DNA of 64,000 bases from JAUYMM01 sp049301455 (GTDB lineage Bacteria > Patescibacteriota > Microgenomatia > UBA8517): contig JBAQKY010000020.1 in NCBI GenBank assembly GCA_049301455.1, positions 1 to 64,000 of the forward strand. The letters run 5' to 3'. The notes under the pieces were generated by a model. The model saw only the letters and a program-made list of their open reading frames with translations, did not search any database and was not told where the DNA came from. Each line of letters begins with the position of its first letter. Within the stretch, counting starts at the first letter, position 1. A program made the translations under genes and the position numbers. Positions 50,266 to 59,700 of the stretch are shown here, one piece after another.

Positions 50266-50850
50266 TTAATGTGAAATTTGTCCTTCGAAAGGAGTTTCTT
50301 GGTAACTTTGTGCATATTTACTCATAAATGTTTCTATATCCGTAGGTTCAAAATACCAGATTTCAAGTATTGTTCCGTCTACGTGTCCCAAATAAGCAAT
50401 TCCATTATCTGTATAGATATATAGATTAAACGAACTATCTGATGTTTTAGGATATAAAATATTTGAAGGGTTACCATAGACATTTTTTATGTCATTATCT
50501 GTTTTGTTATCTTCTTGATTTACAATCTCTCGAATAAAACCTATTTTATTATTAGACACTTCTATTTGATTGTTTCGATAGATGTTTGATGATGGATAGT
50601 CTCTTATCTCAACATTCCCGCTAGAAGTTGCTGATAATTGAGTTCCAAATGTTTGATTTATTCTATCCTCTTCAAATAATAGGCCTGGTCTAACTCCTTC
50701 TATGTTAGCAATATTTGTGTCAGTAACTTTAATTTCCTTAATATTGTTTTGGTTGCTTGTTGTTGCATATACAAATAATAAAAAAAATATAATTGTGATA
50801 ATAAGTAGAAATAACCATTTATTTTTAATGAAATTAATTATTTTTATCAT
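50266..50850 (-). CDS. exported hypothetical protein at the end of the T4SS-like module
   Basis: A 194-aa protein with an N-terminal signal-anchor (about residues 11-30) and a polar, Asn-rich external part with no cysteines. No family recognised. A TAAAAT box lies 6 nt before its ATG (50857-50862), so it may have its own leaderless transcript in addition to read-through from the 904-aa gene 12 nt upstream. Its place suggests a role in the secretion-like machine, but this is only positional. Confidence 0.6.
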   Translation of the reverse strand: MIKIINFIKNKWLFLLIITIIFFLLFVYATTSNQNNIKEIKVTDTNIANIEGVRPGLLFEEDRINQTFGTQLSATSSGNVEIRDYPSSNIYRNNQIEVSNNKIGFIREIVNQEDNKTDNDIKNVYGNPSNILYPKTSDSSFNLYIYTDNGIAYLGHVDGTILEIWYFEPTDIETFMSKYAQSYQETPFEGQISH

Positions 50851-50862
50851 ATAAATATTTTA

Positions 50863-53577
50863 CTACTTTGTCATAAAACCTTCAGACCATATAAAATTCT
50901 TAGGATATAGACTTTGATAATTTGTAGCACAAGTGTCCCACGATGGGCTACTGTTTACTTGTAATGCAGCCGCTTCTGCCATTGCTTCTTGCTGCGCTTC
51001 TACAGAAACACCAACTGTTGCAGGATATGTACATAATCCGTTACCTTTAAGTTCCCATGCTGATCCGGATGCAAGATACCCGACAAAATGTGAAGCGTTT
51101 ATTCTTTGTATGTGGTGTGTTAATTCATGAGTAATCATGAATGCAGCATCTAGTTCATCTCTATTGCTTTTAAATGGTCCATCGTTGAAGTATACATCGC
51201 AACCATCTTTGTATTTGTTGTGTATATGCCAAGCATATAAATCTGGGTCTATTTCTGAAGGTTTGTAACATAAGTTTATTGTTTCGTTCTTTGGGCAAGC
51301 TTTTGCGGTAAAACCTTGGTACTGAGATAATATTCCTAGTCCAGCTTCAGCTTTTGATCTAATACTTGAAGGCCATGCATCTGCGTTATTTGATACAACA
51401 GCACAATTTGCAGGACATTCACCAATACAAACTGAGGCGGAACCTGAAGTTGTCACTTCTGTGCCATCTTCGGCTGTTGCAGTAAACGTAATCGAATCGT
51501 AGATTAATGAATCTGAATATTCTGAATCATAAATACCTGTAAAACTAAAACTATGAGGTTCGTTAGGTGAAATTGACTCGTTAGTTATTTCTGGAAATAC
51601 TTCTCTCGGACACGGAGGTGCATCCACTTTATCTTTTTTGATAACATTACATTCTGAATCTGTGATGTTCACATTAGTTAAATTTCCTTTTAACGCTTTA
51701 ACTGTGACAACGTAAATAACAGTTTGGTTTGAGTTTGAATTATCAAGTTTTGTTGGATTTGCAGTTTTTGTTACTAACATATACGGATTATCGGCGCCCC
51801 CGTCTAGTGATGAAGAATATGGGCTTGGTGGGACAATATAGGCACCACTATTGATTATAAAAAGAACAAAGGTAGTAAGTACTGGTACCACAATAAATAA
51901 TATAATCATTGGTCCTGCAAGTGAAATAATAATTCTTGACCAAACAAATCTAATTAAATTTAAAGTTCCAAACACTGCGGCGGTTGTAACACCAACACCA
52001 ATTGTACCTGCTATCACAACACTTGCTAAGCCTAAAGCTATAAGGGGTCCAAATAACGGAAGTGCTCCAAAAAAAGCCATACCTCCAAAAATTAATGCAG
52101 CTTTATCTGGATTTTTCTTTATCCATTGCTTAATTTTAGATAATAGCTCGGTTCCTAACCAAACTAGTGCTGTTTGTAGTGGATTTAGACCCCCTAAAAC
52201 CGTAGCCGCAATTTCAGAAGTAACACCCTTTTTAACAGCTGAGGCCATCATCGTTCCCGAGGCTTTAGATAAAAAGTTATCTGAAATTAAAGTTAGAACA
52301 GAACCTGCTAAACCTGTTTGTATTGTTTGTTCTGCTAAAGCAGTAGTTGGGTTATTATTTTCTAATACAGTGGTTACCCAAGGATTAGCTTCAAATTCTG
52401 TAAAAACAAGAGCCTTTGGTCTTTGTAGTCCAAATTTTTCAATAATAGCATTTATTTTGTCAACTTCGCTTTCTGGTTTTTTTGACTTTGTAATATTAGC
52501 TTCTTCCTTCTCTGTGAAGGAAACAATTCTTGAGTAAATAACAGAATCTGGCCTTTCATTCTCTTCAAATTCATTTAATAATCTTCCTTGATTTATTAAA
52601 AGGCTTCTGTAATTTGTGTTTATTGCCTCAATGCTTATTTCATAACTTGACCCTGGTTGTTGATTTGCAGTTAAAATGACGACTAAGTTTTCTGGTCCAT
52701 AGACTGTTTCAGCAACAGAGTTCCCATACATTTGTGCTACCGTTTGTCTCCCAAGAAGGAATAAGGATCTTTCGTTTAAAGATAATGCCACAGATCCCCT
52801 TTTGGCCGTTTCTATTAATTCGTTTTCTAAAGTATTTTCAAATAAATCTGTGTGTCCTACTGCGTCTAATATTTTTGAATTTATATTATGTTCTATTGTG
52901 GGATTGTTGGCTTGAGAGAGAATTCCAACAGCTACCGACCTTGCAAATATTTGCTTTTCTTTTTCATTCTGGTTTTTGAATTGTTCATCAGAAAGTTGGT
53001 CTTTGATTTTTTCAGCTAATTCATCAACATTTTCAGATTTTAGCTTCTCATGTAGAACCTTTTGGTTATCATTTAATTCTGGGGTTTCAATTTTTCCAAC
53101 AGTTGCATAAATTTTTTTGCCTTTTAATTTTTCTTCGGCTAGTTTTACTCTCTCTGTTTCTTGTTGAATTCTCTTTTGTTCTTCATTAAAAATTTCTTTT
53201 TTTCTATCAACAGATCTCGCGACATCTCTTTGTGCTGTATCTCTAGCCTCTTGCGATTGAGCTTTTCTTTTCTCAAAAGATTCGATTTTACTTTCTAAAT
53301 CACCACCTGTTGTTCCGTTTGGTCCAATAGGTGCTTCGTGTTCTGCATTTATCTCTAACTTAATTGTTTCTATCCAGCTTTCAATTAATAATCCTAAATT
53401 TTCTCCTGAAGCTGATTCTGGAACATTAAACCTTCTCAAATATTTTCTTGCTTCATCAATTGGAACTTCTTTGTTTGCTTCGTGAGCCTTAATTATTTGC
53501 AAAGCTTCCAACAAATTTGCTAACGGTTCATTTTTAGGAGCTGGAATTTCTAGTATTTTTTTTAGTTCATCGTCCAT
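50863..53577 (-). CDS. large membrane protein with coiled coil, DUF11-like domain and HExxH metallopeptidase end
   Basis: A 904-aa protein. Residues about 90-170 are a charged coiled coil. A soluble region follows to about 430, then small hydrophobic, Gly/Ala-rich segments and strong membrane helices (about 500-590). The external part starts with a DUF11-like beta domain (LVTKTANPTKLDN then GNLTNVNITDSE, about 605-720). The end holds several cysteines and ITHELTHHIQRI (HExxH at 817-821) with a downstream EAMAEAAALQ that could give the third ligand. It lies 3 nt after the VirB4-like ATPase. In T4SS, wall-opening enzymes such as VirB1 occur; a metallopeptidase here may play that part (inference). 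Confidence 0.7.
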   Translation of the reverse strand: MDDELKKILEIPAPKNEPLANLLEALQIIKAHEANKEVPIDEARKYLRRFNVPESASGENLGLLIESWIETIKLEINAEHEAPIGPNGTTGGDLESKIESFEKRKAQSQEARDTAQRDVARSVDRKKEIFNEEQKRIQQETERVKLAEEKLKGKKIYATVGKIETPELNDNQKVLHEKLKSENVDELAEKIKDQLSDEQFKNQNEKEKQIFARSVAVGILSQANNPTIEHNINSKILDAVGHTDLFENTLENELIETAKRGSVALSLNERSLFLLGRQTVAQMYGNSVAETVYGPENLVVILTANQQPGSSYEISIEAINTNYRSLLINQGRLLNEFEENERPDSVIYSRIVSFTEKEEANITKSKKPESEVDKINAIIEKFGLQRPKALVFTEFEANPWVTTVLENNNPTTALAEQTIQTGLAGSVLTLISDNFLSKASGTMMASAVKKGVTSEIAATVLGGLNPLQTALVWLGTELLSKIKQWIKKNPDKAALIFGGMAFFGALPLFGPLIALGLASVVIAGTIGVGVTTAAVFGTLNLIRFVWSRIIISLAGPMIILFIVVPVLTTFVLFIINSGAYIVPPSPYSSSLDGGADNPYMLVTKTANPTKLDNSNSNQTVIYVVTVKALKGNLTNVNITDSECNVIKKDKVDAPPCPREVFPEITNESISPNEPHSFSFTGIYDSEYSDSLIYDSITFTATAEDGTEVTTSGSASVCIGECPANCAVVSNNADAWPSSIRSKAEAGLGILSQYQGFTAKACPKNETINLCYKPSEIDPDLYAWHIHNKYKDGCDVYFNDGPFKSNRDELDAAFMITHELTHHIQRINASHFVGYLASGSAWELKGNGLCTYPATVGVSVEAQQEAMAEAAALQVNSSPSWDTCATNYQSLYPKNFIWSEGFMTK

Positions 53578-53580
53578 GTT

Positions 53581-55437
53581 TTATTCTTGTCTATTCCACG
53601 CTTTAGTGTTTGGCATTGTTGATGCTGGATTGTCTTGTGGTTTTGTATTAATTAATTGATGTTCTGCTTCACTAGCAACAATTCTAATAGGAGCATGGTG
53701 TGGTCCTGCAAAGAATATTCCCTCCCCTACATTTGCAGCCATTAGAAGTTGTTTTTCTCCTTGTGAAAGGTAAAAGATCTCCCCTAGTTTGTCTATTGCT
53801 GTTGGTGATTGCTTCAAAAGTAGCCTTAACGCAGAGTTTGTAACAATGGCTTTACCAATATCTTGGCCAAGGAAGTCTTCGACGTCCTGAGTGATAGTTG
53901 TTAAGCCTAGATAGTACTTTCTGGCTCTTTTTACAACAGACCAAAGGAATTGTGCAGTATCTGGATATTTCATCATTTGCCATGCCTCTTCAACAATTAA
54001 GATTCTTCTTTTTATATCTCTTTTGACTCTGGTCCAGATATAGTCAAGAATCATAAACATGATAATTGGGCGGATTGCATCTTGAATATCTTTAACAGAA
54101 AAAACAGTAAACGGATTATTTAGATCTATGTTTGTTTGTTTATCAAAAATACCTTGGAATGAACCTCTAATAAACTTTTCAATACGTGAGGCAAGATCAA
54201 GTGCTTCTGGAACTTCCATACCAATTAATGTTTTATAAAGATCCTCCATTAATGGTGGTTCTTTTGTTTGTGTTACTGGGTCATTAGTTATTCCTTTTGC
54301 TTTATAAGTCATAATTAAAGCCCTATCAAGCATAGCTTCTTGTGTTGGAGTAATTTGGCCCATTATAACTTTCATCAAAGAATGAAGTGATAATATCTTT
54401 AGTCCTAGTTGGTTCTCACCTTCTTCTTGTATTTGTGTTAAATCGAATGGATTGATTTTTGAAGGGCTATTATAAGAGAAAGCGATGTATTGACCGCCTA
54501 CAGCATCACAAAGGGCTTTATACTCTGCTTCAGGGTCTAGAATGATAACTTCTGAGCCGATCATTAACGACCTAACTGCTTCTGTTTTGACAAAATAACT
54601 TTTACCAGCACCTGAAGTAGCAAAGACTGTCATGTTTCCATTTTCCAAACTAAATCTATCAAAAATAATAAATGATTCGTTTTGTGAGTTTATGCCATAC
54701 AAAATTCCTTTGTCTGAAGAAAGCTCAGCCGATGTAAATGGAAAAGTAGTAGCTACTGAGGTGGTATCCATATTTCTAGTGATTGAAAGCCTGTCTTGCC
54801 CATATGGGGCTGTTGAAAGAAAACCCATTCGTTGATCAAGTGTTGCATTTTTAGCAACAATAAGAAGCGATCCAAGTGTTGACATTACCTGCCTCGAAAC
54901 GTTATTAAGCTCATCAACTGTGTTTGCTGGAATAGTTATGTAAAAAGAGAACTCGTAATATCTTTCAATGCCTTTAACAAGTTGTTCTTGTAATGCCCTT
55001 GCATCTTCGAGCTTGGCGGTAGTTGATGGGTCAACAATCCTTCCTCTTTGGATATCTGTTGATAGTTCAGCCTCCATTTCGGCAATTTTGCGACGAAGAT
55101 CATCAAGAACTGATTTACCAGCTACAGGATAAATATAAAAACTCATATCGAGTGAGGAGTTAAAATTAACAACAGGTTCAAGCCAACCAGGTGCAACAAA
55201 ACGTGGGTAACCTGCGATAAATATTGTTCTGTAGTAAACGTTGTTAACTTTTACATAATCAAAATCAACTTCGACATGGTCAGATGAAATCACATCGTGT
55301 AGTGTCATTTCTCCGCTTGCAACAATTAAGTTAGGATTTGTTATCTTTGGCTTTACTGATTCAGTGTATTTTGCATCCCCTGTCTCGAGTGGCTTGTTTT
55401 GGTCAGTTGCCTGTGTTGTGTTTGTATTGTTTTGCAT
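53581..55437 (-). CDS. VirB4/TraC-type ATPase of a type IV secretion-like system
   Basis: A 618-aa protein. An N-terminal domain (VVNFNSSLDMSFYIYPVAGK) precedes a RecA/HerA-type ATPase with Walker A ATSGAGKSYFVKTEA, followed by IILDPEAEYKALCDAVGGQY, and Walker B RILIVEEAWQMMKYPDTA, then LTTITQDVEDFL and TNSALRLLLKQSPTAIDKLG. These are standard VirB4 marks. VirB4 powers pilus assembly or substrate transfer at the inner membrane. The N-terminal partner seems to be split off into the preceding gene (55450-56316), 12 nt upstream. Confidence 0.9.
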   Translation of the reverse strand: MQNNTNTTQATDQNKPLETGDAKYTESVKPKITNPNLIVASGEMTLHDVISSDHVEVDFDYVKVNNVYYRTIFIAGYPRFVAPGWLEPVVNFNSSLDMSFYIYPVAGKSVLDDLRRKIAEMEAELSTDIQRGRIVDPSTTAKLEDARALQEQLVKGIERYYEFSFYITIPANTVDELNNVSRQVMSTLGSLLIVAKNATLDQRMGFLSTAPYGQDRLSITRNMDTTSVATTFPFTSAELSSDKGILYGINSQNESFIIFDRFSLENGNMTVFATSGAGKSYFVKTEAVRSLMIGSEVIILDPEAEYKALCDAVGGQYIAFSYNSPSKINPFDLTQIQEEGENQLGLKILSLHSLMKVIMGQITPTQEAMLDRALIMTYKAKGITNDPVTQTKEPPLMEDLYKTLIGMEVPEALDLASRIEKFIRGSFQGIFDKQTNIDLNNPFTVFSVKDIQDAIRPIIMFMILDYIWTRVKRDIKRRILIVEEAWQMMKYPDTAQFLWSVVKRARKYYLGLTTITQDVEDFLGQDIGKAIVTNSALRLLLKQSPTAIDKLGEIFYLSQGEKQLLMAANVGEGIFFAGPHHAPIRIVASEAEHQLINTKPQDNPASTMPNTKAWNRQE

Positions 55438-55449
55438 GTCTTTTTTTTG

Positions 55450-56316
55450 TTAAATATCTTTCTTAACTGCTGGTGGTTCAGGATTATTTATCTGATAATA
55501 GAGATCAACTAGTTCACTTGTGGTTAGCTGTTTTAATTTTAAACCTAATCTACTAGCCTGTCGTATTAAATGGTCTCGTTTTGGAAACAATGTCACTTTT
55601 GCTTTTTTAACAACATAGTCTTTTGGAAATGGCAAAGGTCCTCTTTTTAGTGCTGTCATTGCTGATTTTGTTACCCCTAATTCTAAAGAGTTAAAAGGAA
55701 TTACAATGAAAAATCTTTTACCCAAGACTGTTTTTTTCTTAATAGACTCTGTTATGAAATGTCTGTAGTCATCAGTTATAGCTGCAAGTTTAGGATTTGT
55801 GATTTTTTTAGATGCTTCATCAAAAAATCTTATATATCCAGAGATATCTTTTCTTTGAGTTCTGACCATGATTTGAATTGAAAAAGAAAGTGAATTAATT
55901 AGCGCGGCATATGCTGCTACTACTGCACCCTGTTCTTTTTCAGATAATAATCCAAAGTTTAAGGATGATGTTTCGAGAACAATTGCTGCACCACCATCTT
56001 TATATAAAACCACATCATCAACAATGTCTGATATTGGTAGATGGTCTTGTGTGGTTGAAACAAGTGGCATATCAGGTGTGCCAAAATATGGTATTTTTGA
56101 TACTAACTTTGCAAGGTTTTCTTTCCAGTTAGGCGATATCCCGTTGGTTTTTGGGGTGGTTGTGGTAGCATTTTCCATTTTTGGATTTTGGGTTGTTGAT
56201 GTGGCTGCTTGTTCCGGCGTTACTTGAACAGAAACAGACTCTTTTTTATTTTCAACAATTGGAAGATTTGCTGGAACTGTTTGGTTGTTGTTTTGTAAAT
56301 TTTGTGTATTGTCCAT
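55450..56316 (-). CDS. TraC-like domain protein (N-terminal VirB4-type module)
   Basis: A 288-aa soluble protein. A Thr/Gln/Pro-rich tail of about 60 residues is followed by LPISDIVDDVVLYKDGGAAI, VLETSSLNFGLLSEKEQGAV and SFSIQIMVRTQRKDISGYI, the pattern of the N-terminal TraC/VirB4 region that contacts the membrane complex. There is no ATP site. It is followed 12 nt later by the VirB4 ATPase, so the two probably form one functional unit. Confidence 0.75.
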   Translation of the reverse strand: MDNTQNLQNNNQTVPANLPIVENKKESVSVQVTPEQAATSTTQNPKMENATTTTPKTNGISPNWKENLAKLVSKIPYFGTPDMPLVSTTQDHLPISDIVDDVVLYKDGGAAIVLETSSLNFGLLSEKEQGAVVAAYAALINSLSFSIQIMVRTQRKDISGYIRFFDEASKKITNPKLAAITDDYRHFITESIKKKTVLGKRFFIVIPFNSLELGVTKSAMTALKRGPLPFPKDYVVKKAKVTLFPKRDHLIRQASRLGLKLKQLTTSELVDLYYQINNPEPPAVKKDI

Positions 56317-56343
56317 ATTTATATTTTATATTAGCAATTTCAT

Positions 56344-57393
56344 TTATATTTTAGCTCCTTTAATTGCGATAGGTGGAATCATTTCTCCCACAGCATCAAA
56401 CGAAACAGGTTCAAATTTAAAGCCATCTTTTTCAGTTGTTACCTCGTATTTTCCATTAGCAAGTGGGGTAACAATAATGAAATGCCCGGCCTTATTACTT
56501 TTTAATGCTCTAACAGGTCTACCTGCAGAATCTTTTATTTCTAGAATTGCCCCCTCAACTATTTTTCGATCCGCGTCCATTACTTGACCTACAATTGTGT
56601 TTATTGCAATTGGAGGTGATGGTGGAGCTGCATCTACTGAAAATTCTACAGTGCTTGATGTAATTTCTTTCTCTTCTATCTTTTGACCGTCAATATTTGT
56701 TATCTCAGCTTGCGGTGTGTTTAGTGGTGCAGACTCCTGAACAACTAACTTTGGTGCAGATTTTGTGATTACAGTTGGAACTTGTTGTGGAACTGTTAGT
56801 GGAGCAGGAGTAGGTGGTATTGCTTTATTTGGTTCAGGGTTTTGTGTTTGGATAGTTGTTGGTGACACAAAAGGTGCAGTTGGGGCAGTAGGATTATTAA
56901 TATGTTGTGTTTGAACGACAGAGGTTTGTACTGGTGTGCTTGCAGGAGTATTTGAAACGTTCCATAGTCCTCCAATTTTTGAAAGGAATGACTTTTCAGC
57001 ATCCTCTAAATTGGTAGTGTTTTTGTCTGTAGTTTGACTGTTTGGTGTGGGAATTGTTGTGATTGTAGGAACAACAGCTTCTTCTGTGTAGAAAACTGGT
57101 GGTTTATCTGTTTTTTTCCAAGTATATAAAGTAGGGGAATAAATACTTCTGAAAAAAGCAATAATCCATTTTTCTAATGGGCGTTCTTGAAACGGTAAAA
57201 AGGCCATTGCTGCACCCATACCTGCAAAAAACAAAATCAAAGGCCATTTAATGATTGGGTGGAGTGGGGTGGAATAGAAAATTAAAGAAATAATAACACC
57301 ACCAGCAACTTGAAAAAATTGTTTTAGAGTCATATCTCCTACTAATTTGAATTGATATGAACTTATCTGTTGTGGTATTGGGTGTTGCTCCAT
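56344..57393 (-). CDS. PrgI-family membrane protein with C-terminal carboxypeptidase-regulatory-like domain
   Basis: A 349-aa protein. Residues 1-110 are PrgI (VirB3-like): HPIPQQISSYQFKLVGDMTL, two membrane helices and a FLPFQERPLEKWIIAFFRS end. A long Pro/Thr/Gln-rich linker (about 120-255) leads to a beta-sandwich: VGQVMDADRKIVEGAILEIK, followed by AGHFIIVTPLANGKYEVT, like CarboxypepD_reg/CNA-B domains. PrgI normally ends after the first part. It heads a leftward unit with the TraC-like and VirB4 genes, and is divergent from the 729-aa gene. Confidence 0.8.
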   Translation of the reverse strand: MEQHPIPQQISSYQFKLVGDMTLKQFFQVAGGVIISLIFYSTPLHPIIKWPLILFFAGMGAAMAFLPFQERPLEKWIIAFFRSIYSPTLYTWKKTDKPPVFYTEEAVVPTITTIPTPNSQTTDKNTTNLEDAEKSFLSKIGGLWNVSNTPASTPVQTSVVQTQHINNPTAPTAPFVSPTTIQTQNPEPNKAIPPTPAPLTVPQQVPTVITKSAPKLVVQESAPLNTPQAEITNIDGQKIEEKEITSSTVEFSVDAAPPSPPIAINTIVGQVMDADRKIVEGAILEIKDSAGRPVRALKSNKAGHFIIVTPLANGKYEVTTEKDGFKFEPVSFDAVGEMIPPIAIKGAKI

Positions 57394-57480
57394 TAATTAA
57401 TCGTACTATGTGAAGGTTTTGGCGCAACTGTTGGCTTATTTTCACAAGGGTTGGAAATGAAATAAATATCATAAAAATGA

Positions 57481-57486
57481 TATAAT
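57481..57486 (+). promoter_or_regulatory. -10 box of the 729-aa gene
   Basis: TATAAT 8 nt before ATG 57495, in the 101-nt gap between the divergent PrgI gene and this one. No Shine-Dalgarno sequence fits, so a near-leaderless start is predicted. Confidence 0.5.
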
Positions 57487-57494
57487 TCACGTAT

Positions 57495-59684
57495 ATGGCA
57501 GAAGGTAGACCTGGTGTCGATGGCAAAAGTATAAATACTGATGTTGCAAGTTTTACTCCAAGAGATGGCGTGATTTCTGTTGGGGCTAAAGACGCTGTAA
57601 CAGGAGCTCCAGTACAAGCTGAAGCTCTTTCTTCTGGTGATTCAGATAGATTCAGGAAGCTTTCTGAAACAAAGGAAGTAAAATCAAAAAGCAACCCTGA
57701 AAACCCAAACGCGACCAAGAAAAATGGAGAGTATAAACAAACCAACAATAAACCTGAAACTAAACATACTCAAAAAGAGGCTCCTATGAAAAGCGAATAT
57801 TCTAGTGATAATAATAGTAAAGTTGATGAAAAGAAAGAGAAAGGTGTTAAATCAGAAGAAGACTTTGGGTCTATGGATTTTTCTGAACTCAATAGTTTAC
57901 GAAGGAATTTTACGATAGAGGGGACGAGGAGACAAAACGCTGAAGACGAGTTTAACCGGAGGGTCAAAAATTTTACAAATTTGAGAGAAGGCGAAATTGT
58001 TGGAGAGATAAGACATACATATTTAAATTTAGTAAGAAATACCAATTGGGATGGTTTGTTTGGAGCAATCACTACTGCCGCAACAGAGCTTGAATCCTCT
58101 TTTGCTAGATCAGTAGAAGGGCAAAAACACCCCGAACTTAGAGGGGTGATTACAGAAGTGCTTCGAGTAGAAAGGGCACAGCTTTTACTAGAAGGAATGA
58201 GAAGGCGCGGTATTAGAGATACTAACACTCAATGGTTAACAACGCATGGGTATACGCCAACTGAAATATCTAGATTTAGAGAGCTATCACTTCCTATTAA
58301 TGCGGTATTGGACCTTGAAAGAACTCCTATTAATACTTTGGCAAATATGGTTGGACAAGACCTTGTTGTTAATGTACCTCAGCCATCATCCCTTTCTGCT
58401 GCAGAGATGGAAAATGCTGTTCAAAGAGGAACGGAAAAAGCAATAAATGCCCCAAGCATAGAAGCAGAAAGACAAGCTTTTAGAACAGCTGAGTATCAGA
58501 TGGTAAGTGTTCCTCCTGTAGATTCTAGAACTAAATTTTTACTAACTGCAGAAAATCGTGAAATATTGATTTGGGACGCTAGGGCAAAACTCTCAAGAGC
58601 CTGTGCAATTAAAATGTCTGGAGGAATGAATGAAATTGCAAACAACCCTGAAGCTAAGACATTTACAAACGAGCAAGAGCAATTGTTACTGTCAGTCCCA
58701 GGAGTACTGGAAGCGATCTCTTTAGAGGCATATCTAATAGTTAATGGTGCTGAGATGAACGCTGCCCTTAAGAACAATGGACCGGAATTACCAGAAACGA
58801 TATTTGATATTACAGAAGAAGGAGCTCTTTCTAGGATGAGGCAAGCTAAGGTCGATTGGTTGATGACATATAGAAATTTAAATGAAGACCAAGCAAAAGA
58901 TGCTGAAGCAATATCGAGGAATTTTGTTTATTTAAACGATTTAGTTGAAGACTTTGATTCTAAGGCTGATAAAAACGATAAACGGACAAAAGAAGATCAT
59001 AAATATATTCCGAACTCGATGCCAAAATTAAAATCGGTAGCAGTTCATCAGACAATGCATTTACAAGAGAGACTTGAAGCAAAAAACAAAGGTGATTCAA
59101 ACTGGTCTGCGTTAGGAGCATACGCAAACAGCCACCCAAAACAAATAGAAGGTCTATTGCCTCTTAATTTATTTAAAAGCGCGTTGGAAATTGGTAGAGA
59201 TCAAAATTCAATAGATCATACTAGAAAGATTGGACCTCCTGACAATGAAGGAGTATCACTACTTGAAGTGTTTGTAGGAAATGGGGTTAAACTAGCCGTT
59301 GATCCTAGGAATATTAATTTAGTGATGCCTGCGATCTCACATCCAAATGCTAGAGAAGGTAGGCTTAGTGGTTATTGCGCAGTAACTTTAAGTGCTGCTG
59401 CAACTGTTTTAGGCTCACTTAGTAAGCCTAACGAAATTGTTAATTCTAAAAACTGGGCTCCGTTGGGGGATGCATTTAGAGATTTAGATGTTGATCCGAA
59501 ATATAGGCAGAACATTGCAATTGCAATTGTCGGGGTTAACACCTCTCCGTTTGCACTTGGTTTTGGACCCGCAATAGGTTGGGGTAAGTGGTGGGAATAT
59601 AGAAGAAAAGAAATTGAAAGATCTGACCCCAACTTTTTCAGTTGGTCTTGGGGAAAGGCATTCCGCAAGATATTTGGGAAATAA
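57495..59684 (+). CDS. large soluble protein of unknown function within the T4SS-like module
   Basis: A 729-aa protein with no signal peptide. The first 130 residues are low-complexity and charged (Lys, Ser, Glu, Asn); the rest is predicted mostly helical with many Arg/Glu pairs (RRQNAEDEFNRRVKNF, TELESSFARSVEGQKHPEL). A weakly hydrophobic segment lies at about 670-695 (IAIAIVGVNTSPFALGFGPA). It ends in an aromatic-basic run, FFSWSWGKAFRKIFGK, that could touch the membrane. No family recognised. It is the only rightward gene among leftward secretion genes and may encode a cytoplasmic partner, regulator or substrate. Confidence 0.65.
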   Translation: MAEGRPGVDGKSINTDVASFTPRDGVISVGAKDAVTGAPVQAEALSSGDSDRFRKLSETKEVKSKSNPENPNATKKNGEYKQTNNKPETKHTQKEAPMKSEYSSDNNSKVDEKKEKGVKSEEDFGSMDFSELNSLRRNFTIEGTRRQNAEDEFNRRVKNFTNLREGEIVGEIRHTYLNLVRNTNWDGLFGAITTAATELESSFARSVEGQKHPELRGVITEVLRVERAQLLLEGMRRRGIRDTNTQWLTTHGYTPTEISRFRELSLPINAVLDLERTPINTLANMVGQDLVVNVPQPSSLSAAEMENAVQRGTEKAINAPSIEAERQAFRTAEYQMVSVPPVDSRTKFLLTAENREILIWDARAKLSRACAIKMSGGMNEIANNPEAKTFTNEQEQLLLSVPGVLEAISLEAYLIVNGAEMNAALKNNGPELPETIFDITEEGALSRMRQAKVDWLMTYRNLNEDQAKDAEAISRNFVYLNDLVEDFDSKADKNDKRTKEDHKYIPNSMPKLKSVAVHQTMHLQERLEAKNKGDSNWSALGAYANSHPKQIEGLLPLNLFKSALEIGRDQNSIDHTRKIGPPDNEGVSLLEVFVGNGVKLAVDPRNINLVMPAISHPNAREGRLSGYCAVTLSAAATVLGSLSKPNEIVNSKNWAPLGDAFRDLDVDPKYRQNIAIAIVGVNTSPFALGFGPAIGWGKWWEYRRKEIERSDPNFFSWSWGKAFRKIFGK

Positions 59685-59700
59685 AAATAGGTATTTACTA

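Noticed and set aside
51851..52537. 228-aa rightward open frame inside the 904-aa secretion gene
   Set aside because: It is fully antisense to the membrane-helix region of a well supported gene, is rich in Ile/Thr/Pro as expected for a reverse-frame shadow, and has no start signal.
57248..57748. 166-aa leftward open frame spanning the PrgI-729 aa gap
   Set aside because: It overlaps both the PrgI start and the start of the 729-aa gene in other frames and shows no domain; a shadow frame.
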